Position numbers and translations under genes: made by a program. The notes under the pieces are model-generated. The model searched no databases. It saw only the letters and a program-made list of their open reading frames with translations, and was not told the origin of the DNA. Shown here piece after piece: positions 1 to 6,121 of a DNA stretch of 6,512 bases (position 1 is its first letter; every line of letters begins with the position of its first letter). Source of the DNA: Kiritimatiellia bacterium (GTDB lineage Bacteria > Verrucomicrobiota > Kiritimatiellia > RFP12 > UBA1067). The stretch lies in NCBI GenBank assembly GCA_028707675.1, contig JAQWAM010000078.1, positions 1 to 6,512 of the forward strand, in the 5' to 3' direction.

Positions 1-1182
1 GGAGAAACTTTCTCGGGCGAAATTATCAAGCCAGCCGGCGTGTTGTCCGGCGACGGGACTGTCTAAGCCCTGCACGGTCTTGAGATAATTGTCTCGGGGC
101 AGTTTGTTGATGCAGGCTGAGACAGCTTCAGGCACGGGCGCGTTTTCGCGGGCGTTTATGCGGCTTTCCAGCACGGCTTTGATTCGAGGCCAATGATCCA
201 CGAAAGCCTGTTGCTCTATAGCTGCGGCGTCTGCTTTTTGCAGTGAAAGCGAGAGCCTGACCTTGTCGGCCAGATCCGCCAGGCGAATGACGCGTTCGGC
301 TAGAATCTGTGACAGCCGCTGCCGCGCGCCTGCATGGCAGGCAGCGCGGAAAGGGTCGCCGCGCATGAACCTGCCGCGGAATACCCGGTACCAGAGATCC
401 AGCGCCATGATGTTGCCGATGTAAGTTAAATTATTGGTCAGAACCCTGCCGATTCCGCAGTAAACGCGCGGGTCATAAGGGATGCTCAGGTTGCCGCGCA
501 CCGGACTCTTTGCCACGAGGCGGCTCGGCTCTCTGATGTCGCCGCGCCAGATCTGTCCGGCCGGAATCACCGTGCCGTAGGCGATGGCGCAGGGGCCGAC
601 CAACCCGCCCTGCCCGCCGAGAAAGATCGGCGGCTGGTCGAGCATGACGCCGCGCGGCACATCGCCGATCAGCGAGGCCGTGGCCTTGTCCTGATGGGGC
701 GTGAAGTTAAAATGTATGTAGGATGAGCCGACCTCGGAGTGGTTCTTGCGGCCCGTCCCGCCCGCGAGCAGGCAGTCGCAGAGGTTGATCAGACTGCCGG
801 CCGTGGCCCAGGGCATGAATACCGTCTGCTTCACCCCGACGCAGTGGGCGATCGAAGACTCTTCCTCGAACAGGCAGCCGGGACGGACGTGCGCGCCGCT
901 GCCGGCCTTGAAGCCGTCCAAAAAAGTCGAGCTTTCGAAAAAGCCTCCAGCCAGTTCCACTCCTTTACCCAGTTGGCAGTCATTCACGGTAGCAGGTGTC
1001 TCGCGGCCGATCACGCAGTCGGGCCCGATGGAGAGATTGTTGCCGCTCAGGCGGCAGCCGGGATGGACGGTGACGCCCGGCGCGATGTTTTCGGGCGCTA
1101 CGTCGGGCGCGACGCAGACGGTTTCCGGAAGGGGAAAGATAACTCCGCGGGACTGAAGCTGCTGAAGGATGGATGGCGTCAT
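1..1182 (-). CDS. GlmU C-terminal-like left-handed beta-helix protein (sugar-nucleotide related), 3'-truncated by the window
   Basis: Open from an ATG at 1182 to the window edge: 394 codons with no stop, so the C-terminus lies outside. Residues about 25-220 have the Gly/Ile/Val-rich hexapeptide periodicity of a left-handed beta-helix (for example IGPDCVIG at 52-59). A segment at 129-174 parallels the GlmU acetyltransferase domain: GSLINLCDCLL resembles the GHLTYLGD stretch of GlmU, and N159-F160 followed by K166, T168 and IGD (172-174) resembles the GlmU NYDG-xK-T-IGD acetyl-CoA/active-site strand. Residues about 260-394 look alpha-helical. No N-terminal nucleotidyltransferase domain (GxGTRM-type loop) is present. 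Similar proteins are, to my recollection, often annotated as UDP-N-acetylglucosamine pyrophosphorylase, which this architecture does not support by itself. Its position after glmM suggests action on GlcN-1-P or a derived sugar nucleotide (inference). Shine-Dalgarno is weak: the leader is made of heptamer repeats. The beta-helix fold is secure; the substrate is not. Confidence 0.82.
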   Translation of the reverse strand, partial: MTPSILQQLQSRGVIFPLPETVCVAPDVAPENIAPGVTVHPGCRLSGNNLSIGPDCVIGRETPATVNDCQLGKGVELAGGFFESSTFLDGFKAGSGAHVRPGCLFEEESSIAHCVGVKQTVFMPWATAGSLINLCDCLLAGGTGRKNHSEVGSSYIHFNFTPHQDKATASLIGDVPRGVMLDQPPIFLGGQGGLVGPCAIAYGTVIPAGQIWRGDIREPSRLVAKSPVRGNLSIPYDPRVYCGIGRVLTNNLTYIGNIMALDLWYRVFRGRFMRGDPFRAACHAGARQRLSQILAERVIRLADLADKVRLSLSLQKADAAAIEQQAFVDHWPRIKAVLESRINARENAPVPEAVSACINKLPRDNYLKTVQGLDSPVAGQHAGWLDNFARESFS

Positions 1183-1183
1183 T

Positions 1184-1204
1184 TTTTCAACTTTCAACTC
1201 TCAA
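1184..1204 (-). repeat. Heptanucleotide tandem repeat, three units, directly before a start codon
   Basis: Read on the minus strand, three consecutive 7-base units, TTGAGAG, TTGAAAG and TTGAAAA, run to within one base of the ATG at 1182. They make up the leader of the beta-helix gene and supply its only purine-rich (weak ribosome-binding) bases. The first unit with its flank is complementary to the array at 1249-1276. Confidence 0.8.
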
Positions 1205-1209
1205 GTATA
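1204..1209 (-). promoter_or_regulatory. Possible -10 box for the beta-helix gene
   Basis: TATACT on the minus strand matches the sigma-70 -10 consensus at 5 of 6 positions and lies 21 bases before the start codon, so transcription would begin inside the heptamer units. No convincing -35 box lies 16-18 bases upstream (TTGCGA is 23 bases away). The gene may simply be read through from glmM. Confidence 0.2.
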
Positions 1210-1235
1210 ATCCATTAAGACTTGGAATTCATTCG

Positions 1236-1265
1236 CAACTCTCCCCGCTTGAGCGTTGAGAGTTG
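1236..1265 (-). terminator. Hairpin after glmM, possible attenuator or terminator without U-tract
   Basis: CAACTCTC (1236-1243) and GAGAGTTG (1258-1265) form a perfect 8-bp stem around a 14-base loop, which can extend by an inner CGC/GCG stem. It begins 29 bases past the glmM stop codon. No run of T follows on the minus strand, so it is not a classical intrinsic terminator. The same GAGAGTTG can pair with 1195-1204 instead, giving two mutually exclusive folds. Confidence 0.35.
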
Positions 1266-1276
1266 GGCGTTGAGCG
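1249..1276 (+). repeat. Heptanucleotide tandem repeat, four units
   Basis: Four uninterrupted 7-base units on the plus strand: TTGAGCG, TTGAGAG, TTGGGCG, TTGAGCG. Each differs from the consensus TTGAGCG by at most one base. The array lies in the gap between glmM and the beta-helix gene. It is in inverted orientation to the related three-unit array at 1184-1204. The type resembles the short tandemly repeated heptamers (STRR) known from cyanobacteria, but the unit is different. Confidence 0.85.
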
Positions 1277-1294
1277 TTTCTTCTCCCTCTTGCC

Positions 1295-2644
1295 TCACAC
1301 GCCCAGCCCTTCGGCCACGGCTTGGGTGAGTTTCGCGATCCAGCTTTCTACCATGGCAGACTCACGGGCTTCTACCAGCAGACGGATTTTAGGCTCCGTG
1401 CCCGAGTAGCGCACGATCACGCGACCGCGGTCCTTCAGTTCGGCCTCGCATGCCTGTATGGCGTCTGCCAGAACCGGAACCTCGTTGACAGGCTTCTTCT
1501 CTTTAACGCGGAGGCTGACCAGTTGCTGCGGGTATTCGGTCATGCAGTCGGCGAGTTCGGCGATGGTCTTGCCCTCCTGTTTCATGATACGCAGCACCTG
1601 CAGGGCGCTGATGATGCCGTCGCCGGTGGTGGCGTGGCGGTGAAAGATCAGGTGGCCTGACTTCTCGCCGCCCAACGAATAACCGTGCTTGCGCATGGCG
1701 TCTATGACGTATCGGTCGCCGACATCCGTGACCTCGACCTTGATATTGTGTTTACGCATGGCGTCATGCAGCCCGAGGTTGCTCATGCTTGTGACCACCA
1801 GGGTGTCGCGGGTGAGCAGGCCATGTTTCTTGAAGGCGACGGCGCAGGCCGCAAGAATTCGGTCGCCGTCCACTATGCGGCCTTCGGCGTCGGAGAAGAT
1901 CACGCGGTCGGCGTCGCCGTCGAGCGCGATCCCGATATCAGCGCCCTGTTCTTTGGTCATGCGCGCGACGACTTCTGGGTGCATGGCGCCGCACCCGGCA
2001 TTTATGTTCAGGCCGTCCGGCGTGACGCCGGTCTTGATGACCGTGGCGCCCAGTTCCCTGAAGATCCACGGGCCTATGTCGTACGCCGCGCCGTTGGCGC
2101 AGTCCATGACTACCTTAAAGCCGCTCAATTTTTCATTGCCGACGGTGCTTTTCGCGAATTCGATATAGCGGCCGCGGGCGTCGTCAAGCCGGTAGGCCTT
2201 GCCGAGCTGGTCGCTGCGTATGTCGTCGGTCTTAAGATCGTCATTGAGGATAAGGCGTGTGATCTCATCTTCTTCGCAATCCTCCAGTTTATACCCTTGC
2301 GGGCTGAATATCTTGATCCCGTTGTCGTCGTACGGGTTGTGCGATGCCGTCAGCATGATGCCCACATCGGCGGCAAGCGAGCGCGTCAGGTGCGCGATTG
2401 CAGGGGTCGGCACGGGGCCGACCAGAAAAACGTCGCAGCCAGAGGCGACCAAGCCGCTGGTCAAGGCTGTCTCCAGCATGTAACCGGAAAGGCGCGTGTC
2501 TTTGCCGATGACCGCCCGGGCGCTGCCATAGCCTTCCGCGTGGATTTTTTTGCCCAGAGCTTTGCCCAGTTTAAGCGCCAAATCCGAATTTACCGGATAC
2601 CGGTTTGCCTGCCCTCTGATGCCGTCCGTTCCAAAAAGTCTCAT
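1295..2644 (-). CDS. glmM: Phosphoglucosamine mutase GlmM
   Basis: Converts glucosamine-6-phosphate to glucosamine-1-phosphate in the cytoplasm, the step before GlmU on the way to UDP-GlcNAc for peptidoglycan and other envelope glycans. The 449-residue protein has the usual length and all four landmarks of the alpha-D-phosphohexomutase family: the phosphoserine loop TASHNP (Ser101), the metal-binding loop DGDADR (242-247), the sugar-binding loop GGEKSGH (325-331) and the phosphate-binding loop RYSGTEPKIR (412-421). FGTDGIRG near the N-terminus (4-11) and VGDRYV (308-313) are typical of GlmM rather than phosphomannomutase. The start at 2644 was chosen because MRLFGTDGIRG is the family N-terminus and AGAGAG lies upstream at a workable distance. 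An in-frame extension to 2785 adds 47 unrelated residues and was refused. The gap to the upstream gene is 122 bases and may hold its own promoter. All catalytic elements are intact. Confidence 0.97.
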   Translation of the reverse strand: MRLFGTDGIRGQANRYPVNSDLALKLGKALGKKIHAEGYGSARAVIGKDTRLSGYMLETALTSGLVASGCDVFLVGPVPTPAIAHLTRSLAADVGIMLTASHNPYDDNGIKIFSPQGYKLEDCEEDEITRLILNDDLKTDDIRSDQLGKAYRLDDARGRYIEFAKSTVGNEKLSGFKVVMDCANGAAYDIGPWIFRELGATVIKTGVTPDGLNINAGCGAMHPEVVARMTKEQGADIGIALDGDADRVIFSDAEGRIVDGDRILAACAVAFKKHGLLTRDTLVVTSMSNLGLHDAMRKHNIKVEVTDVGDRYVIDAMRKHGYSLGGEKSGHLIFHRHATTGDGIISALQVLRIMKQEGKTIAELADCMTEYPQQLVSLRVKEKKPVNEVPVLADAIQACEAELKDRGRVIVRYSGTEPKIRLLVEARESAMVESWIAKLTQAVAEGLGV

Positions 2645-2684
2645 AATATTTACGCTCTCTGAAAAACCGTTCAAATGGGGCACT

Positions 2685-2712
2685 ATTATTGACGAAAACC
2701 CGTAAACCGCAA
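2685..2712 (-). promoter_or_regulatory. Candidate sigma-70-type promoter for glmM
   Basis: On the minus strand, TTGCGG (2707-2712) and AATAAT (2685-2690) are separated by 16 bases. The -10 matches the consensus at 5 of 6 positions, the -35 at only 3 of 6. It lies in an AT-richer part of the 122-base gap before glmM, about 40 bases from its start codon. Confidence 0.3.
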
Positions 2713-2766
2713 GAAAAAGCAAATAAGATGAAATTTTCGCAGGTGCTGAAAAGCTGTCGCAAATCA

Positions 2767-3165
2767 TTAGCGTCGCATAGGACACTTAGGTTGCAAGGGG
2801 GGGTAGGTTGTAAGGTTAAACGCGCCCGATACCGCCGCGCGTAGCGCGGGGCAACCCCGCTCGAGCTTTTTGCTGCGCCACAGAAACGGGAAGCCGCGGC
2901 ACTGCGCGGGTTTGACCGGCTGGATTCTGCAGGTGTTGCCAGCCTGTAAAAAAACGCATCTGCCGTCATGCTCTTCTGTCAGCGATAAAGCTTTGCGGTC
3001 TAGCGTGACCCGTGTGTATTTCTCTGTGAACGCATAAGTGTCCAAGCCCAGAAACGCGGCGATGGCCTCCGCCTCGCCGGGCTCGAGAGCCACATATCCC
3101 GGCACCCGGCAGCAGGCGCCGCAGCGAAGGCAAGTGAAAGAATTGGGATCAATCAGGGTTTTCAT
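2767..3165 (-). CDS. YkgJ-family cysteine-cluster protein (putative zinc/iron chelating)
   Basis: A 132-residue cytoplasmic protein of the YkgJ/CxxCxxCC family, thought to bind Zn or an Fe-S cluster; its reaction is unknown. The N-terminal cluster is C12-x2-C15-x2-C18-C19, followed by GYVALEPGEAEAIAAFLG, the usual helix. C70 (GRCVFL), C79 (NTCRI) and C89 (KPAQCRGFPF) complete the conserved set. The start at 3165 is supported by AAGGA ten bases upstream and by MKTLIDPNSFTCLRCG matching where family members begin; the frame stays open to an ATG at 3276 but that one has no Shine-Dalgarno and the extra residues look non-coding. The tail after residue about 101 does not look like a conserved domain: it is encoded by a double palindrome (residues 102-111) and by two short direct repeats (117-126). 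C105 and C128 lie in this tail, and whether they bind metal is unclear. The gene lies between ygiQ and glmM with gaps of 138 and 122 bases. Confidence 0.88.
   Translation of the reverse strand: MKTLIDPNSFTCLRCGACCRVPGYVALEPGEAEAIAAFLGLDTYAFTEKYTRVTLDRKALSLTEEHDGRCVFLQAGNTCRIQPVKPAQCRGFPFLWRSKKLERGCPALRAAVSGAFNLTTYPPLQPKCPMRR
2788..2815. repeat. Pair of 11-bp direct repeats inside the 3' end of the YkgJ-like gene
   Basis: AGGTTGCAAGG (2788-2798) and AGGTTGTAAGG (2805-2815) differ by one base and are separated by GGGGGT, making a run of seven G at the junction. On the coding strand they read as CAACCT-type units, loosely similar to the CAACTCT-type heptamers near position 1200. They encode residues 117-126 of the small protein. 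Confidence 0.6.
2835..2860. repeat. Overlapping double palindrome (REP-like) inside the YkgJ-like gene
   Basis: Two perfect 6-bp hairpins with 3-base loops share four bases. CCGCGC-GTA-GCGCGG spans 2835-2849 and GCGGGG-CAA-CCCCGC spans 2846-2860. Only one can form at a time. The compact GC-rich double stem-loop resembles REP/BIME-type dispersed palindromes, although a second copy is not present in this window. Confidence 0.55.
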
Positions 3166-3172
3166 TTTTATA

Positions 3173-3188
3173 GCATCCTTAGGGATGC
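3173..3188 (-). promoter_or_regulatory. Hairpin overlapping the Shine-Dalgarno of the YkgJ-like gene
   Basis: On the minus strand GCATCC and GGATGC form a 6-bp stem with a CTAA tetraloop. The ribosome-binding AAGGA (3176-3180) has AA in the loop and GGA in the stem, so folding would partly hide it. A small translational control element is possible. Confidence 0.4.
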
Positions 3189-3217
3189 CGGAATTGAGGT
3201 TATTAGGTTGATAGGGG

Positions 3218-3248
3218 ATTATGGTTTCACTTGAAACGCGCTTGGCAG
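3218..3248 (-). promoter_or_regulatory. Weak promoter candidate with an internal palindrome before the YkgJ-like gene
   Basis: CATAAT (3218-3223, 5 of 6 to the -10 consensus) is preceded, 19 bases upstream, by CTGCCA (3243-3248, 4 of 6 to the -35). A 14-base palindrome, GTTTCACTTGAAAC (3224-3237), fills the spacer, where a repressor operator would be expected. The 19-base spacing is unfavourable, so the promoter itself is doubtful; the palindrome is clear. Confidence 0.27.
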
Positions 3249-3303
3249 TTAGTAAGTCTGTGACCATGAAAAACATGAGAATTCATGAAACGTAACGTGG
3301 CAT

Positions 3304-5022
3304 TCAGCGCTTCGGGATGCCGGTGACGATCTCTTTCTGGGCCTGTTTCTCGCGCAGTCCGCGCGTAACCCGAATCGGTTTGCCGGTGAAGGGGTCGATG
3401 CCGGTATAGTACATCGCGGTTGACCAGGTGGACGGGGTGGGGGTGAATATCTGTACCTGCTCCGGCTTTAGGCGCAGCGTATTCTGCGCGAAACTTTTGA
3501 GTTTGAGCATGTCGTCGTCGGTGCAGCCCGGATGAGCCGCGATGAAGTAGTAGGTCATGAACTGTTTCAGGCCGTGAATGCGATTTAGGTCGTCGAAAGC
3601 CTTCTTGAACTTGATCAGCGAGGCCGTGCCCGGTTTGCCCATGGCTTCGAGCACTCTTGGCGCGCAGTGTTCCGGGGCGAGCTTGATCTGCCCGGAGACG
3701 TGGCGCGTGACGATGGTCTCGACATACTTCTCGCCGTGCTTGGTGTCGGCCGCTATCAGATCGGGACGTATGCCGGAAGCCACGAAGATTTTGCGGACGC
3801 CCGGCAGGTGGCGCAGTTTGGTCAACAGGTCAATCTGGGCGCTGTGGTCGGGCTTGAGCGACGGGCAGCATGCGGGGAAGAGGCAGCGGCGGCCGGCGCA
3901 GCCGCCGGTTTTAGTCATGCGGCGGCACGCGAACCCGTACATGTTTGCTGTCGGTCCTCCGACATCATGGACGATTCCGGTGAATTTGGGGTGGCGGGTC
4001 ATGCGCTTGGCCTCTGTCAGGATTGAAGCCTCGCTGCGGCTGACCACGGCGCGCCCCTGATGCATCGAGATCGAACAGAAGTTGCATTCGCCGTAGCAGC
4101 CGCGGTGGGTGGTGAGCGAAAAACGTATTGTTTCCAAGGCTCGGACTTTGCCCTGCCGCGCGTGGACAGGATGGGTGTCGAGCATATACGGCAACTCGTG
4201 CGCCGCGTCAAGCTCTGCCGCCGTGAGCGGGTGAGCGGGCGGGTTGTGTACCAGCAGACGGGTATCCACCCGCTGCAGCAAAGCGCGCGCTGTGTAGGGC
4301 GACTGGTTGGCGGCAAAGGCGCGGAACATTTCAAGGAACGCCTGAAAGCCGGGAGTGGTGCGGGCCGCGACTGTTTTATAATCAGGCAGCGTGACCGCGC
4401 CGTCAGGCAGAGTGGTGCTGTCGGCCGGGGCGGCATAGCACAGGCCGCGCAGGGCGCGCCAATCGCGCCCGTCGCGCAACGCGCGCGCGATGCCAGTTAC
4501 GGTGTGCTCGGCCATGCCGTAGACCAGAATGTCGGCCTTGGCGTCGAACAGCAGCGGCCGCCGCACCGAATCGGACCAGTAATCATAATGCGCGATGCGG
4601 CGCAGGCTGGCTTCGATGCCGCCGATCACCAGGGGCTTGCATGGTTTGAAAGCCGACCTGATCAGATTGCAGTAAGCGATCACCGCGCGGTCCGGACGGG
4701 CGTTATTGATGCCGCCGGGCGTGAAATCGTCCTGCATGCGTTTCTTGCCGTTGGCGGTACGGTTGGCCACCATAGAGTCGACACAACCGCCGGATACGCC
4801 CCAGAAAAGTCGCGGCTGGCCCAAGCGCCGGATGTCGTCATGCGTGTCAAGCGCCGGTTGCGGAATTATGGCCACGCGGAAGCCGGCGGCTGTAAGCACC
4901 CTGCCGATCACGGCAACGCCAGAGAAAGGCGAGTCGATATAGGCATCTCCGGAAACAAGAATCACGTCCGGCGCGTCCCATCCCAGCCGTTCGATCTCAT
5001 CGGGTGTGCATGGTAAGAACAT
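3304..5022 (-). CDS. ygiQ: YgiQ-family radical SAM protein (UPF0313)
   Basis: A 572-residue radical S-adenosylmethionine protein of the YgiQ family, whose reaction is, to my knowledge, not established. The N-terminus MFLPCTPDEIERLGWDAPD followed by GDAYIDSPFSG matches the family start and its B12-binding-like N-terminal region (about 1-200). The radical SAM motif is C309-x3-C313-x2-C316 (GCYGECNFCSI), ligating the 4Fe-4S cluster. A second family-specific cysteine set follows: C366, C375, C380 and C386 in GFACRRMTKTGGC and CLFPACCP. KLAPEH (447-452) and the C-terminal QIFTPTPST-TAMYYTG block are also typical. Length is normal for the shorter family members. It starts 31 bases after the DUF4432 gene; no Shine-Dalgarno is visible before the ATG (the leader is C-rich), and no promoter is seen in the gap, so it is probably co-transcribed. 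No frame break or missing key residue. Confidence 0.95.
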   Translation of the reverse strand: MFLPCTPDEIERLGWDAPDVILVSGDAYIDSPFSGVAVIGRVLTAAGFRVAIIPQPALDTHDDIRRLGQPRLFWGVSGGCVDSMVANRTANGKKRMQDDFTPGGINNARPDRAVIAYCNLIRSAFKPCKPLVIGGIEASLRRIAHYDYWSDSVRRPLLFDAKADILVYGMAEHTVTGIARALRDGRDWRALRGLCYAAPADSTTLPDGAVTLPDYKTVAARTTPGFQAFLEMFRAFAANQSPYTARALLQRVDTRLLVHNPPAHPLTAAELDAAHELPYMLDTHPVHARQGKVRALETIRFSLTTHRGCYGECNFCSISMHQGRAVVSRSEASILTEAKRMTRHPKFTGIVHDVGGPTANMYGFACRRMTKTGGCAGRRCLFPACCPSLKPDHSAQIDLLTKLRHLPGVRKIFVASGIRPDLIAADTKHGEKYVETIVTRHVSGQIKLAPEHCAPRVLEAMGKPGTASLIKFKKAFDDLNRIHGLKQFMTYYFIAAHPGCTDDDMLKLKSFAQNTLRLKPEQVQIFTPTPSTWSTAMYYTGIDPFTGKPIRVTRGLREKQAQKEIVTGIPKR

Positions 5023-5053
5023 GGTATGGAGGGGATGCGTTAAAGCCGGGCAG

Positions 5054-6076
5054 TCACTTGGCGGGCGCGACCGCGAGCCGCAGGAAGGTCGCGGTTTGCG
5101 CGCCCGGTTCGAGGTGCCGCAGCAGGCCGCGTTCGGCCATGCGGGACTGGCCTTCGGGGTAACAATTGGCCGGTTCGAGTCCCATGACGTATTCGCCCTG
5201 TCCCATCATCTTCCACTGGACGAGATGGGGTAGTTCGGCCACGCGGTATGACACCTCAAGCTGCAACCCCAGACGTTTGTTCACCACGCGCATCGCGGCC
5301 AGCCCCTGATTGTCCGCGGGCAGGTCGTGGTAAAACACCTGTTCGGCGAATCCGGGCACCGGCGCCGAGGACTGGTTCCATGCCGCGATGCCTGAGGCGG
5401 CGCGCTCGGTTTGCGGCGTGATTTTGTGCTCAGGCGCTTCCAGCGTCACGCCCTCGTCGATCAGCGGCCATCCGAGGTTGATATGGTAGAGCAGCATGAA
5501 CGGCGCCGGCGCGAAGCCCTGATTCTCGACCGTGTCGCGCACGGTGATGGAGTTGTCGCCCAGCGCGGTGGATATTTCACGTGTACACACCATTTTTTCG
5601 CCGAAGACCCGGCTTTGGCGCATGCGCCCGCAGGCGCGCAGCGTGTAAGCCGCGCCATCCTCCGACCAGGCCGCGGCGGTGTTGACCTCCTCGGCAGGTA
5701 TGTGGCTGATGCGCCCGTGCAGGCCGTGGCTTTCGCCGTCACGCTCATTAGGGCCGCCGACATTGGCGAGGCCGCAGCCGGTCAGCAGGCCGCCGTCCCA
5801 CGTGCGCAGCCATTCGATGCCGTCCTCGTTGTAAAAGTGCGGCGCCACGTCGCCGTTGCAGGAGAGCCACGCCAGACTTACGCCTTTGTAAGATGCCTGC
5901 GCGATGTCCATGCCGCGATCCGGCAAGACGCTGAAGGCGAGTCCGCTGCCGTTGTTAAAATCCAGAGAGCGCATGCCGCGCCCCTTGCCGTCCTCGTAAG
6001 TCAGGCGTCGGATCGAGGCGAGCTGCTCCATCCGGCCCACGCGGGGAGCGACTTGAGATTTTTTGAAAGTATTCAT
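5054..6076 (-). CDS. DUF4432 aldose-1-epimerase-like (galactose mutarotase fold) protein
   Basis: A 340-residue protein of the DUF4432 family, which has the galactose mutarotase/aldose epimerase beta-sandwich and probably acts on a free sugar or a sugar derivative in the cytoplasm. Family landmarks are complete: LPDRGMDI (51-58), WLSCNGD (70-76), GGLLTGCGLANVGGP (95-109), GLHGRISHIPAE (118-129), LLYHINLGWPL (195-205), EQVFYHD (245-251), QWKMM (287-291) and GLEPAN (299-304). By analogy with GalM, H120, H198 and E301 are the likely active-site residues. No signal peptide or membrane segment. Start: ATG at 6076 (MNTFKK) is preferred because a promoter places the transcript start there; ATG at 6082, two codons upstream, is possible, and the TTG at 6139 lies inside a hairpin upstream of that promoter. 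There is no Shine-Dalgarno for either ATG. The upstream neighbour is a glycosidase, which may supply the sugar; ygiQ follows. Family is secure, substrate unknown. Confidence 0.93.
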   Translation of the reverse strand: MNTFKKSQVAPRVGRMEQLASIRRLTYEDGKGRGMRSLDFNNGSGLAFSVLPDRGMDIAQASYKGVSLAWLSCNGDVAPHFYNEDGIEWLRTWDGGLLTGCGLANVGGPNERDGESHGLHGRISHIPAEEVNTAAAWSEDGAAYTLRACGRMRQSRVFGEKMVCTREISTALGDNSITVRDTVENQGFAPAPFMLLYHINLGWPLIDEGVTLEAPEHKITPQTERAASGIAAWNQSSAPVPGFAEQVFYHDLPADNQGLAAMRVVNKRLGLQLEVSYRVAELPHLVQWKMMGQGEYVMGLEPANCYPEGQSRMAERGLLRHLEPGAQTATFLRLAVAPAK

Positions 6077-6082
6077 GCGCAT

Positions 6083-6111
6083 AAGATAACGCAGCGCGGG
6101 CCGCCGGTCAA
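6083..6111 (-). promoter_or_regulatory. Sigma-70-like promoter giving a probable leaderless mRNA for the DUF4432 gene
   Basis: On the minus strand TTGACC (6106-6111, 5 of 6) and TATCTT (6083-6088, 4 of 6) stand at the ideal 17-base spacing. Six bases follow the -10 box before the ATG at 6076, so transcription is expected at or within a few bases of that ATG. This fits with the absence of a Shine-Dalgarno sequence. Confidence 0.6.
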
Positions 6112-6121
6112 ACGGAATGCG

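Noticed and set aside
739..1218. Plus-strand open frames of 159 and 136 codons at the left end
   Set aside because: Both lie opposite the beta-helix gene, which is not visible as a closed frame because it runs off the window. The minus-strand hexapeptide pattern is clearly the real coding sequence.
1685..2662. Long plus-strand open frame (325 codons) opposite glmM
   Set aside because: It is a shadow of the GC-rich third codon positions of glmM. The product has no recognisable motif, while the opposite strand is an intact glmM.
2645..2785. N-terminal extension of GlmM by 47 residues
   Set aside because: GlmM proteins begin at the MRxFGTDGIRG block. The extension is unlike any GlmM and overlaps the end of the YkgJ-like gene.
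3166..3276. Longer start of the YkgJ-like protein at 3276
   Set aside because: No Shine-Dalgarno there, while AAGGA stands before the ATG at 3165; the family starts close to the CxxCxxCC cluster.
3887..3907. GC-rich 7-bp inverted repeat CGGCGGC/GCCGCCG inside ygiQ
   Set aside because: It encodes the conserved Gly/Cys/Arg stretch of the second cysteine set, so codon choice in a GC-rich genome explains it.
4060..5016. Long plus-strand open frame (318 codons) opposite ygiQ
   Set aside because: Antisense shadow of ygiQ with Arg/Ala/Gly-rich, motif-free translation; the frame is open only because of high GC.
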